Origin: JANRIZ01 sp033764445
Lineage (GTDB): Bacteria; Verrucomicrobiota; Verrucomicrobiia; JAWXBN01
Direction: 5' to 3'
DNA: 10,235 nt
Assembly (NCBI GenBank): GCA_033764445.1
Contig: JANRIZ010000011.1
Location: 1 to 10,235 of the forward strand
Each line of letters starts with the position of its first letter. Position 1 is the first letter of the stretch. The notes below the pieces were generated by a model that worked only from the letters and a program-made list of their open reading frames with translations, searched no databases and was not told the DNA's origin. Positions 1 through 6,984 of the stretch are shown here, in pieces. A program made the position numbers and the translations under genes.

Positions 1-158
1 CCCGCCACCGGCATGGGGATGATCCATCACTCCATAAAACCTTCGTGCGTTTTTGACGCGGTTGAAATTAATAATTCTCAAAATTGCAGCGTCACGTCTT
101 CGTCACACGGAGAAACCTTGTGAGAAAAGTCCTCCTGTGCTTTGATGAAAACCTTGAC
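1..158. other. Left-edge non-coding stretch upstream of the EEP-family gene
   Basis: I recognise no gene here. One forward frame is open from the window edge to a TGA at 121-123, but its roughly 40 codons show no recognisable domain. It could be the tail of an upstream gene or chance. An AT-rich patch lies at about 61-85, and a TTGACG hexamer at 53-58 could be a -35 box, but no convincing -10 box sits at the right distance. A GGAG at 109-112 is seven bases upstream of a GTG at 120-122, which is an alternative start for the following gene. Confidence 0.3.
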
Positions 159-1232
159 ATGAAATATTCCTTCAAAACCCAGCTCGCAATTTTCATATTT
201 ACCATAATCGGCCTTTCTCTCGCCGTTCATGCCCAAACCAATCCCAGCCCCGCGGCGGCAACGGCACCCGGACCTGCGACGGCCTCTCCGGGGGCCACCA
301 ATGCGTACGTCATTCCGGACGACCTCCCCGAGGTCACGGAATTCCGGGTCATGACCTGCAATCTGCTCAACTGGATGAATACCGACCGCCGGATCGAGGG
401 CAAACACGTCAAGGCGGCGGAAAAACCACAGAAGGAAAAGGACGCCATCATGGCGATCATCAAAAAGATGAATCCCGACATCCTTCTCGTGCAGGAGATG
501 GGCAATGATGCGTACTTTGAGGATTTCTGCCGGCACCTGGACAGGATCGGATGGAAGGTGCGGGGCAAGGAACACATCGTCGGCATTTCCCCCCGGTCCA
601 CCATCGCCCTGGTCAGCAAATTCCCCATTGTGGCGCGATCGCCCAAGACGGCCGACCGGTTTGTCATCGCGGGCAAGGAGGAGGGCGTCCAGCGTGGATT
701 CATCGATGTGGATATTGCCATCACCAAGGACATGGTCGTCAAGGTCATGGGCGCGCATTTGAAAAGCAAACGGGGCGAGACGGATGTCAACTCCCCGCCT
801 TCACTGCTGCGCCGGCGCGAGGCGCTCCTGTTGCGCGGCTACATGACCGATTTCATGGCCTCGCAGCCCAACGGGTATCTGGTGGTGATGGGGGATCTCA
901 ACGACACCTTCGGCAGCGAACCACTCAAAACCATTGTGGCCACCAAGATGTCCGAGTACCACTGCTACGACCTGTGGCTCACCGACTGGGCCGGGGACCG
1001 TTGGACCCATTATTACGAGTACGAACGCGAGTACGCGCAGATCGACTACATCATCGTCAATAAAAACCTCTTCAGACACTTTGTGCAGGACAGCACCAAA
1101 TCCTACGTGTACCGGAATCATCCGAACAACCCCGAGGACGTCCCATGGTCCGAGGCTTCGGATCACCGGCCCGTCATGGCCACCTTCTCGGTCCAGCCAC
1201 AGGAATACGTCAAAAAACCCCGTGGAAAATAG
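159..1232 (+). CDS. Secreted endonuclease/exonuclease/phosphatase (EEP) family protein
   Basis: This 357-residue protein has the EEP fold shared by exonuclease III, DNase I and inositol/sphingomyelin phosphatases, which hydrolyse phosphodiester or phosphomonoester bonds with a divalent metal. All the signature motifs are visible in order: TCNLLN with N68, VQEM with the metal-binding E113, GAHLKS with H200, GDLND with D246 and N248, QIDYI with D296, and SDHRPV with the catalytic pair D335/H336. The active site therefore looks intact. The start at 159 gives a classical Sec signal peptide (MKYSFK n-region, hydrophobic core at residues 9-22, likely cleavage after VHA near residue 25). A short Ala/Pro-rich linker at residues 28-48 follows. 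The frame stays open upstream: a GTG at 120 with a GGAG seven bases before it is an alternative start, and a TTG at 84 is possible. No lipobox is seen, so the mature protein is probably periplasmic or extracellular. The substrate cannot be read from sequence; extracellular DNA or a phosphoester nutrient are both possible. Confidence 0.9.
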   Translation: MKYSFKTQLAIFIFTIIGLSLAVHAQTNPSPAAATAPGPATASPGATNAYVIPDDLPEVTEFRVMTCNLLNWMNTDRRIEGKHVKAAEKPQKEKDAIMAIIKKMNPDILLVQEMGNDAYFEDFCRHLDRIGWKVRGKEHIVGISPRSTIALVSKFPIVARSPKTADRFVIAGKEEGVQRGFIDVDIAITKDMVVKVMGAHLKSKRGETDVNSPPSLLRRREALLLRGYMTDFMASQPNGYLVVMGDLNDTFGSEPLKTIVATKMSEYHCYDLWLTDWAGDRWTHYYEYEREYAQIDYIIVNKNLFRHFVQDSTKSYVYRNHPNNPEDVPWSEASDHRPVMATFSVQPQEYVKKPRGK

Positions 1233-1249
1233 GTCCCGACGCTGGAGGT

Positions 1250-1277
1250 TTGCCATTTTGCCGATCCATGATACCTT
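1250..1277 (+). promoter_or_regulatory. Possible sigma-70 type promoter for folE2
   Basis: TTGCCA (1250-1255) lies 16 bases before TACCTT (1272-1277), which is preceded by a TG dinucleotide in the extended -10 position (1269-1270). Transcription would start only about two bases before the ATG at 1286, giving an essentially leaderless message. The -10 match is weak (3 of 6), so the gene could equally be read through from the upstream EEP gene 53 bp away. No Zur-like palindrome, which controls folE2 in some bacteria, was seen in this gap. Confidence 0.2.
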
Positions 1278-1285
1278 GGGGCGAT

Positions 1286-2083
1286 ATGTCCCATCCGGCC
1301 AAAACCACGCCCCGTCTCGTTGACAAACAGAACGAACCCGACACACGGAAACTGCGCATCGACAAGGTGGGCATCAAGGGGCTGAAGTACCCCATTGAAC
1401 TCCGGGACAAGGCCCTGGGGGTCCAGCACACCATTGCCACCATCGGCATGACCGTGGACCTGCCACACCATTTCAAGGGCACCCACATGAGCCGGTTCAT
1501 CGAGGTCCTCAATGCACACGGACGGGAGATTCACGTCAACAACGTCACGGACATCCTTCAGGCGATGCAAAAAAAACTCGAGGCGGAAAACGCCCACATC
1601 GAAATGGACTTTCCCTTTTTTCTCGAAAAGGCCGCCCCGGTCACCGGGATCAAAAGCCTGCTCGACTACCGCGGACGCTTCACGGCGAGCCTGATCAAGA
1701 AGGAACTGGATTTTGTCACCGGCATCGTCGTCCCGGTGACCACCCTCTGCCCCTGCTCCAAGGCCATCAGCCAGTACGGCGCCCACAACCAGCGCGGGGA
1801 GGTGACCGTCCAGATTCGCACCACCCGGCTCCTGTGGCTGGAGGACCTGATCGGTCTGATCGAGCAGAGCGCCTCAAGCGAACTGTATTCACTGCTCAAA
1901 CGTGAGGATGAAAAACATGTGACGGAGCGTGCCTACGAAAACCCCGTTTTTGTCGAGGACCTCGTCCGGAATGTGGCGCTGCGCCTGAACAAACATCCCG
2001 ACGTCTACTGGTACCGGGTGGAGGCCGAGAACTTTGAGAGCATCCACAATCACAATGCCTACGCGATGATTGAAAAGGGCTGA
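1286..2083 (+). CDS. folE2: GTP cyclohydrolase FolE2 (type IB)
   Basis: FolE2 converts GTP to 7,8-dihydroneopterin triphosphate and formate. This is the first step of tetrahydrofolate synthesis and also feeds queuosine-type 7-deazaguanine pathways. It belongs to the T-fold superfamily and, unlike FolE, can use metals other than zinc. The 265-residue length fits the family. Hallmarks are VTTLCPCSKAIS with the metal-binding/catalytic C155, GAHNQR with H167 twelve residues later, REDEK with E209, YENP and FVED (residues 218-225), and ESIHNHNAYA with H254. These spacings match the Cys-His-Glu-His metal site I recall for the Neisseria enzyme (147/159/201/246), so the protein should be active. The start at 1286 (MSHPAK) is chosen because a GGGG lies just upstream and the longer frame runs back into the preceding gene; an ATG at 1268 is the alternative. 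The gene sits 53 bp behind the EEP gene on the same strand, and no other folate gene is in the window. Confidence 0.96.
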   Translation: MSHPAKTTPRLVDKQNEPDTRKLRIDKVGIKGLKYPIELRDKALGVQHTIATIGMTVDLPHHFKGTHMSRFIEVLNAHGREIHVNNVTDILQAMQKKLEAENAHIEMDFPFFLEKAAPVTGIKSLLDYRGRFTASLIKKELDFVTGIVVPVTTLCPCSKAISQYGAHNQRGEVTVQIRTTRLLWLEDLIGLIEQSASSELYSLLKREDEKHVTERAYENPVFVEDLVRNVALRLNKHPDVYWYRVEAENFESIHNHNAYAMIEKG

Positions 2084-2130
2084 CCCGGCGCGGCGGATCT
2101 GTTGCAACCGGCGGCCACGGACTCTCAGGA

Positions 2131-2160
2131 CTCCTCCCGCCCCACGTCCAGCGGGGGGGG
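2131..2160 (+). terminator. GC-rich hairpin behind folE2, possible terminator
   Basis: On the + strand, bases 2131-2140 can pair fully with 2151-2160. This gives a 10-bp stem (eight Watson-Crick pairs and two G-U pairs) around a 10-base loop. The right arm ends in eight consecutive Gs. It lies 48 bases after the folE2 stop, in the 151-bp gap between two convergent genes, where a terminator is expected. No U-tract follows, so it is not a textbook intrinsic terminator; it could be an RNA 3'-end protecting hairpin or a partly Rho-dependent site. In the minus-strand transcript the two wobble pairs become A-C mismatches, so the structure mainly serves the folE2 transcript. A second weaker stem (2180-2184 with 2197-2201) lies closer to the converging gene. 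Confidence 0.35.
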
Positions 2161-2234
2161 TGGCCCATGGAACCGAAGGGGGCGCGCACGTGCCTCCGCC
2201 CTGCATCGGGTCGGCACGATTCAAACCGCCACAT

Positions 2235-3647
2235 TCAGCCGGCCTTCTTTTTGACCGCCGCGGCTGTGATTCCCAGAACCCTGGCCGCCTCGGCCGGATC
2301 GCCCGAGCAGTTTTTGAGGACGGTCCGGATCAGACGTGTTTCCACCTCATCGAGCAGATCGCCGGATTTGGATTGGACCCCATGCCGGGCGATGCAGTCA
2401 ACGGCCTCCTCAAGTGAAAGTTCGGGCAATGTCTGCGGGCTGGAAACCGCCGCAAGGGTGGAGACGGCGGTTTTCCGGGGGATTTCCGGGGGCAGATCCG
2501 CCGGGACAATGACCTCGCTTTTGGACACCAGAGCCGCCCGGTAAATGCAGTTTTCCAGCTCCCGCACATTGCCCGGCCAGTCGTAGGACTCGCAGATCTC
2601 GAGCGTCTCGCTCGAAAACTGGCGCACCTTGAGGATGGGCTGCTTTTTGCGGAGACGGACCAGAAAATAATTGCACAACACCCGGATATCCTCGCGCCGT
2701 TCCCGCAGCGGCGGCAGATGCAGACGCACGACATTGAGCCGGTAAAAGAGGTCCTCCCGGAATTTTTTTTCCGCCACATCCAGCTCCAGCGGACGGTTGG
2801 TGGCCGCCAGGACGCGGACGTTGACCTTGATGGGCTGGTTGTTGCCGATGCGGGTGACCTCGCCCTCCTGGAGGACGCGCAGCAGTTTTGTCTGGGTGGG
2901 CGGGGACATGTCACCGATCTCATCGAGAAAGATCGTGCCCCCGTCGCACTGTTCAAATTTGCCGATGCGCTGGGCCATCGCCCCGGTGAAGGCCCCCTTT
3001 TCATGGCCGAAAAGTTCGCTTTCCAGGAGGTTTTCGGGGATGGCCGCGCAGTTGATGGCCAGGAAGGGCTTGGCATTGCGCAGGCTGTGGTGGTAGATGG
3101 CCCGCGCCACCAGTTCCTTGCCCGTCCCGCTTTCGCCGGTGATCAGGATCGTGGCCTCGCTGCTGGACACCTGGCCGATGAGTTTGTAGACGGTCTGCAT
3201 CGCCTCGGATTTCCCGACAATGCCCTCCGCAAAATCCTCCAGCTTGAAGGCGGGGTCCAACGCCACAACCTCCCTCATGTCCCGGGAGGTTTTCAGGGCG
3301 GACTCGATGAGGGACTTCATTTTCGGGATGTCAAAGGGCTTGAGGATGTAATCAAAGGCCCCGAGCTTCATGGCCTGGATGGCCGTCTGCGTGGTGCCGT
3401 AGGCCGTCATCATGATGATGGGCAGACGGGTGTCGAACTTGCGGATCTGTTGCAGGGCCTCCAGACCGTTGCTGCCCCCCATGCGGATATCCATGATCAC
3501 CAGGTCGGGTGCCGCCTTTTTGATCAGGGCGATGCCCTCCTCCCCCGAGGAGGCGGTTTCCAATTCAAAGGGCTCCTTCTCAAAAATCCGCTTGAAGGAG
3601 TATTGCACGTCCTTCTCATCATCAATGATCAATATGCGCTGGGACAC
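2235..3647 (-). CDS. NtrC-family sigma-54-dependent response regulator
   Basis: This is a 470-residue cytoplasmic transcription activator of two-component type. An N-terminal receiver (about 1-120) has the acidic pocket D9/D10, phospho-acceptor D53, T81 and K103. An AAA+ sigma-54 activation domain (about 142-375) has Walker A GESGTGKE at 171-178, the sigma-54-contacting GAFTGA loop at 218-223, Walker B GTIFLDE at 237-243, the REDLFYRL segment at 297-304 and the WPGNVREL sensor-2 motif at 357-364. A short Fis-type helix-turn-helix ends the protein (about 435-470). All catalytic motifs are intact. The last helix reads ITAAAVKKKAG and stops early, lacking the usual Arg-rich recognition residues. 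The start is a GTG at 3647; an in-frame TAG only three codons upstream excludes a longer protein, and no Shine-Dalgarno is present. It lies 87 bp behind the beta-helix gene on the same strand. No kinase is encoded nearby, so the input signal and target genes are unknown. Confidence 0.95.
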   Translation of the reverse strand: MSQRILIIDDEKDVQYSFKRIFEKEPFELETASSGEEGIALIKKAAPDLVIMDIRMGGSNGLEALQQIRKFDTRLPIIMMTAYGTTQTAIQAMKLGAFDYILKPFDIPKMKSLIESALKTSRDMREVVALDPAFKLEDFAEGIVGKSEAMQTVYKLIGQVSSSEATILITGESGTGKELVARAIYHHSLRNAKPFLAINCAAIPENLLESELFGHEKGAFTGAMAQRIGKFEQCDGGTIFLDEIGDMSPPTQTKLLRVLQEGEVTRIGNNQPIKVNVRVLAATNRPLELDVAEKKFREDLFYRLNVVRLHLPPLRERREDIRVLCNYFLVRLRKKQPILKVRQFSSETLEICESYDWPGNVRELENCIYRAALVSKSEVIVPADLPPEIPRKTAVSTLAAVSSPQTLPELSLEEAVDCIARHGVQSKSGDLLDEVETRLIRTVLKNCSGDPAEAARVLGITAAAVKKKAG

Positions 3648-3661
3648 GGTTTTTATCTAGC

Positions 3662-3677
3662 CGCAAGTGCCATGCCA
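3662..3677 (-). promoter_or_regulatory. Sigma-54 (-24/-12) type promoter upstream of the response regulator
   Basis: Read on the minus strand, this reads TGGCATGGCACTTGCG. It matches the sigma-54 consensus (TGGCACG-N4-TTGCW) at the invariant GG (3676-3675) and GC (3664-3663) with the required 12-base offset, missing only the sixth and last positions. Transcription would start near 3651, four bases before the GTG start of the regulator, leaving almost no leader. A sigma-70 reading of the same stretch (TTGAAT at 3682-3677, 17-base spacer, TAGATA at 3659-3654) gives a similar start point, so either or neither could be used. The match is direct; function is inferred. Confidence 0.4.
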
Positions 3678-3734
3678 TTCAAGGAGTATCTGCCCCTCCG
3701 GAAGCCCCCCAAAACACAGCGACCCCAACCGCAG

Positions 3735-6700
3735 TCAGGTACGCACATGGACGATGCCCCAGCTATCCGTCCCCATCCAGCTGAAGCTCAGTCCGAAGAG
3801 TTTTGCCTGCAACGGGCCGCTCTCGCCGGTGGGATGGGCGTGCAGAAACAGGTCAAATTTGAAGGATTCCGCACCGGGGGAAATGCCCAGCAGCTCGAGC
3901 GGCACCCGGGCGCACAGACGGTAGCCCGTGTCGGTCGGACGGCTGCAAGCCTCAATCCGGGGTTCGGGCAGGATCCTGCCGGCGACGTGATCGGTTTTGG
4001 TCGCCCCGGCGGGAGTGTTTGCGGCGGCGGGATAGACAATGTATTGACGGCATCCGGAAGGCAGGGAGGTGTCCTCTGAAAAAATCTCCATCGAGGAACC
4101 CATCCAGGGCATGGCGGGGTTGACCTCCAGTCTGGTTTCCCTGGCATCGAGCATCAGCAGCAAATCGGCGGGGGTCACGGCCATCCGCACCTCACCAAGG
4201 ACGGTACTTTCAAAATCCAATGGCTGGGCGGTGTGCCCGCCGAGGACTTCCTCGGTTTGCTCCAGGGAACCGACCGGGACGCAACGGGAAATGGTCTGGT
4301 CGTGGCGGGGTTTGAAGGTATTGGCCACCGGATAAAAATGCCCCGCCCGGTCCTCCGCCTTCAGGACCATCAACCGCGCCTGGCCGGTGATCCTGAAGGT
4401 GGCCGTGAAAGACTGCCGTTGACCCGGTTCGAGGGCGTACTCAAAACAAACCGGGCCCTCAAAGGTCACGGCCTCCGGGGGGAAGATCGAAAACTCCACG
4501 CGCCCCTGCGCCCGGATGCCGCCGCGATTGACCAGGCCCAGTGAGACCGATTGCACGGCATCCCGGTCCAGATACACGGTCACCGGTTCGGAGACAAATT
4601 CATTGAACTGGGTCCAATCCGGGTACTTGGGCGGACCGAAATCCAGGCGGGGCTCGAGAATGACCCGCTCCGGGGGTTCCTGCCGGGGAACCTCATCGAG
4701 GGAGGCTGCCTTGAGGACTCCGTCACGCGGCGCGGCCAGGGCGGGGTCAAGGGCCGTGAAGCCCAGGGTGAAGGCGGGGGAGTCCGGAGACAGTGCAAAA
4801 TCCCCCTTCGCGGGGTCGGCAAACAGCGGGTCGGCCACCAGACTGTGGCGGTCCTGACCCCGCTGGCGCCAGTGGGAAAGACCGGCCCCGTGGAAGAGGG
4901 GCGATTGTGACTCCCCGCAAAAATACAGGTTGTTGTCAAAGTGATAGGTCAGGGCCGATCCCCAGTTGTAGGCGAGCATCTCCGGGTGGGTTGACTGGAT
5001 GATGTTGCGCTGCAAGGTCGCCAAAAACACACTCTCCTCCCGGCCCCGGGCCAGCACCCCCGCCCCCTTGGGAAGTGCGAAGATGTTGTTCTGGACCAGG
5101 TTGCTTTTCCCGTAATGAAAACTCAGGGGCTGGGTCTGCGTGTGATGCACGATGTTTTCGGTGATAAGCATCAGGGAACTTCCCTGGTCGGGGTAGATGC
5201 CGCTTCCCCCGTACCCGTAACAGGACACATCATGGATGTGGTTGCCGCGAATGACCGCCCCGGGTTGCAAACCCAGAAAATACACAGCCCCCATGTCGCT
5301 CAAAACCCCGCGTCCAATATGATGGACATGGTTGAACTCGATCCGGTTGCCGATGCAAAACGTCGGCGCATAACTCCAGGACCATCCGCAGGATATGCCC
5401 GTGTAGTCCTGGTCATGAATCCGGTTGTGATGGATGTGGTTGAAACTGCTGTCCCCGATCCAGATTCCCACCGCCCCGTTGAAGATCACCCCGTTGTCGT
5501 GGATATGGCAGTCGGAAACCTCGGTCCGGCTGTCCGGCCAGATCACCCCCCCGGCCCCCTCCATCGCCCATCCTTCCCCGACCGGATCAAACCCCGTCAG
5601 GGCATCGGTGCCCGTGACCCGATTCTCAATGGGCCGCTGATGATAGATTTTGACGGCTCCCGCCCCCAGATCATGGAAGTGGCAGCCCACGATCCTGTTG
5701 CGGCGGGATCCGATGAGCACCTCGACTCCATACGGGGCCATCTGGCTGAATGCGCAGCCAAAAAAGGAACAGTCCTCGGCCACCCTCAACTTGACGGAGC
5801 CCGGTACCGTAAAGGCGGCCTGCACCGCCCCGGGATTTACCACCGGGTACTGCCATTCTGCGTGACGGAAACTGATTTTTTCAAACCGGACACATCTGAC
5901 CGGCGCTGACGGGGTCCCCCACAGTTTGACCAGGGTTTTCAGGCGCGGCGCGATGACGTCACACGACCCGGCCTGCTGCCCGGGAAGGGGCAGGTAATAC
6001 AGACGGTTCTGCTGCCGGTCCAGATACCATTCCCCGGGCTCTGTCAGGGCCTCCCGGATATTCTCCACCCGGTAGCGGGCGGTGTCCCCGCGTTCATCAT
6101 GAAGGTCCGCCAGCGAGGGGGCCACGAAGGTCAGCAATCGGCTCTGCGGATCAAATTGTTCGACGCGCAAATGCTGGTCGTACCAGGCGGTCAAAACCTT
6201 GACGACCACATCCTCCGGATGGGACCACTCCTGGAATTCCCCGGGTTTGCACACCGCCTGTTTGGCCCCCTGGTACCACGGATACCCGCGGGGTCCGCCG
6301 GGGATGCTCTCAAAATGATACCATCCTTTTTTGGGTAGCATCGCACGCCACTGCCGGACGCCCTCAACAAAAAGTTGTGTGAAAGTCCAGGGCTCCGGAC
6401 GGACCCGACCCAAATCCAGCGTCCACAAGGGGCCGTGGGCTGTTTCGGACACCTCCCACCCAGTCAACCGACAGCCGCCCGAAAGAACGGGGGTTTCCCC
6501 GGGATACGCGGCAAAGGTCAGCGGCGCTTGCTCCGTCCCTGAATCCTCCGCGTCCAGAACCAGTGTCTCCTCCAGAAAATGAATCCCCCCGCGCAACTCC
6601 AGACGGACGGACCCCGGATGATTTTTTCTCCACTGTCGGATCATCCGCATCGCATGAGCCATGGATTTCCACGGTCCGTTTGCGGTATCCGTGAGGGGAT

Positions 6701-6761
6701 CGGGCGAGAGTCCGTCGGACAGATCATTCCCGTGTGGGGAGAGGTAAAAAATCTGGCTCAT
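3735..6761 (-). CDS. Right-handed beta-helix protein, GH141-like, with C-terminal CBM9/DOMON-like domain
   Basis: This 1008-residue protein is probably a carbohydrate-active enzyme. The N-terminus (FYLSPHGNDLSDGLSP, then GPWKSMAHAM, RGGIHFLEETLVL and YPGETPVLSGG, up to about 102) is the entry region typical of GH141-like and related parallel beta-helix proteins. The helix proper spans about 285-620, with repeated NxIHD-type turns (HIHDNG, NRIHD, NHVHHIG, NHIHDV, NNIF). The conserved SDMGAVYFLG (D489) and GIYPDQGSS (D525) segments carry likely active-site acids. A beta-sandwich linker (about 725-815) follows, then a domain resembling CBM9/DOMON modules (about 845-1008, MEIFSED, GYRLCARVPLELLG, FSWMGTDSWG). 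Known GH141 members include plant-polysaccharide fucosidase and xylanase activities, but the substrate here cannot be assigned. No signal peptide is encoded, and an in-frame TGA lies one codon before the ATG, so the protein appears cytoplasmic. It could instead be a lyase or epimerase of the same fold. Confidence 0.85.
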   Translation of the reverse strand: MSQIFYLSPHGNDLSDGLSPDPLTDTANGPWKSMAHAMRMIRQWRKNHPGSVRLELRGGIHFLEETLVLDAEDSGTEQAPLTFAAYPGETPVLSGGCRLTGWEVSETAHGPLWTLDLGRVRPEPWTFTQLFVEGVRQWRAMLPKKGWYHFESIPGGPRGYPWYQGAKQAVCKPGEFQEWSHPEDVVVKVLTAWYDQHLRVEQFDPQSRLLTFVAPSLADLHDERGDTARYRVENIREALTEPGEWYLDRQQNRLYYLPLPGQQAGSCDVIAPRLKTLVKLWGTPSAPVRCVRFEKISFRHAEWQYPVVNPGAVQAAFTVPGSVKLRVAEDCSFFGCAFSQMAPYGVEVLIGSRRNRIVGCHFHDLGAGAVKIYHQRPIENRVTGTDALTGFDPVGEGWAMEGAGGVIWPDSRTEVSDCHIHDNGVIFNGAVGIWIGDSSFNHIHHNRIHDQDYTGISCGWSWSYAPTFCIGNRIEFNHVHHIGRGVLSDMGAVYFLGLQPGAVIRGNHIHDVSCYGYGGSGIYPDQGSSLMLITENIVHHTQTQPLSFHYGKSNLVQNNIFALPKGAGVLARGREESVFLATLQRNIIQSTHPEMLAYNWGSALTYHFDNNLYFCGESQSPLFHGAGLSHWRQRGQDRHSLVADPLFADPAKGDFALSPDSPAFTLGFTALDPALAAPRDGVLKAASLDEVPRQEPPERVILEPRLDFGPPKYPDWTQFNEFVSEPVTVYLDRDAVQSVSLGLVNRGGIRAQGRVEFSIFPPEAVTFEGPVCFEYALEPGQRQSFTATFRITGQARLMVLKAEDRAGHFYPVANTFKPRHDQTISRCVPVGSLEQTEEVLGGHTAQPLDFESTVLGEVRMAVTPADLLLMLDARETRLEVNPAMPWMGSSMEIFSEDTSLPSGCRQYIVYPAAANTPAGATKTDHVAGRILPEPRIEACSRPTDTGYRLCARVPLELLGISPGAESFKFDLFLHAHPTGESGPLQAKLFGLSFSWMGTDSWGIVHVRT

Positions 6762-6950
6762 GGTTCAATCACGGAAAAAGTGGAATTTCAGGCTTCTGAT
6801 ACTTTTTTTACGGAGAGGCACTGGTCATACATTCGGCCTCACACGCATCAAATCCGGGTTTCTCCCGCTGGCGGGACTCATCAAACGGTGAGCCAGAAAA
6901 TAACCAGAAGACCGGGGGTTCATCAACGGATTTCTACATCCTCTTGCCTG

Positions 6951-6978
6951 TTGACCGGCCACCAGTGGTGACTATTCT
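6951..6978 (+). promoter_or_regulatory. Sigma-70 type promoter of the vanZ-ligA unit, probably leaderless
   Basis: TTGACC (6951-6956, five of six matches) and TATTCT (6973-6978, four of six) are separated by 16 bases. The expected transcription start, about seven bases after the -10 box, falls on the A of the ATG at 6985. The message would therefore begin with the start codon itself, which agrees with the absence of a Shine-Dalgarno. An inverted repeat occupies the spacer. Confidence 0.45.
6960..6970. repeat. Inverted repeat CACCA-G-TGGTG between the -35 and -10 boxes
   Basis: A perfect 5-bp inverted repeat with a one-base centre lies wholly in the promoter spacer of the vanZ-like gene. A dimeric repressor bound here would block RNA polymerase, so it is a candidate operator. 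It is short, and chance occurrence is possible. Confidence 0.3.
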
Positions 6979-6984
6979 AGCGGC

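Larger units (their letters stand above)
6762..6984. other. Divergent intergenic region between the beta-helix gene and the vanZ-like gene
   Basis: This 223-bp gap must hold the promoters of two divergent units. Towards vanZ it contains a good -35/-10 pair (6951-6978). Towards the beta-helix gene a weaker pair can be proposed, TTGATG near 6852-6847 followed after 16 bases by TATGAC, which would leave a leader of about 60 bases. A compact palindrome CCCGCTGGCGGG lies at 6864-6875, just upstream of that weaker promoter on the minus strand, and could be a regulator site. An A/T-rich run sits at about 6801-6810. I see no small gene or RNA here. Confidence 0.4.

Noticed and set aside
2718..4079. 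Long open frame (453 codons) on the + strand opposite the response regulator and beta-helix genes.
   Set aside because: It has no recognisable domain and lies opposite strong, motif-rich coding sequence; long antisense frames are expected in GC-rich DNA.
5115..5909. Open frame (264 codons) on the + strand opposite the beta-helix gene.
   Set aside because: Its composition mirrors the beta-helix repeats on the other strand, and it shows no independent motif.
5200..6000. Repeated NxIH-type units in the beta-helix protein considered as DNA repeats.
   Set aside because: The repetition is at protein level (helix turns); the bases are divergent and form no tandem or CRISPR-like array.
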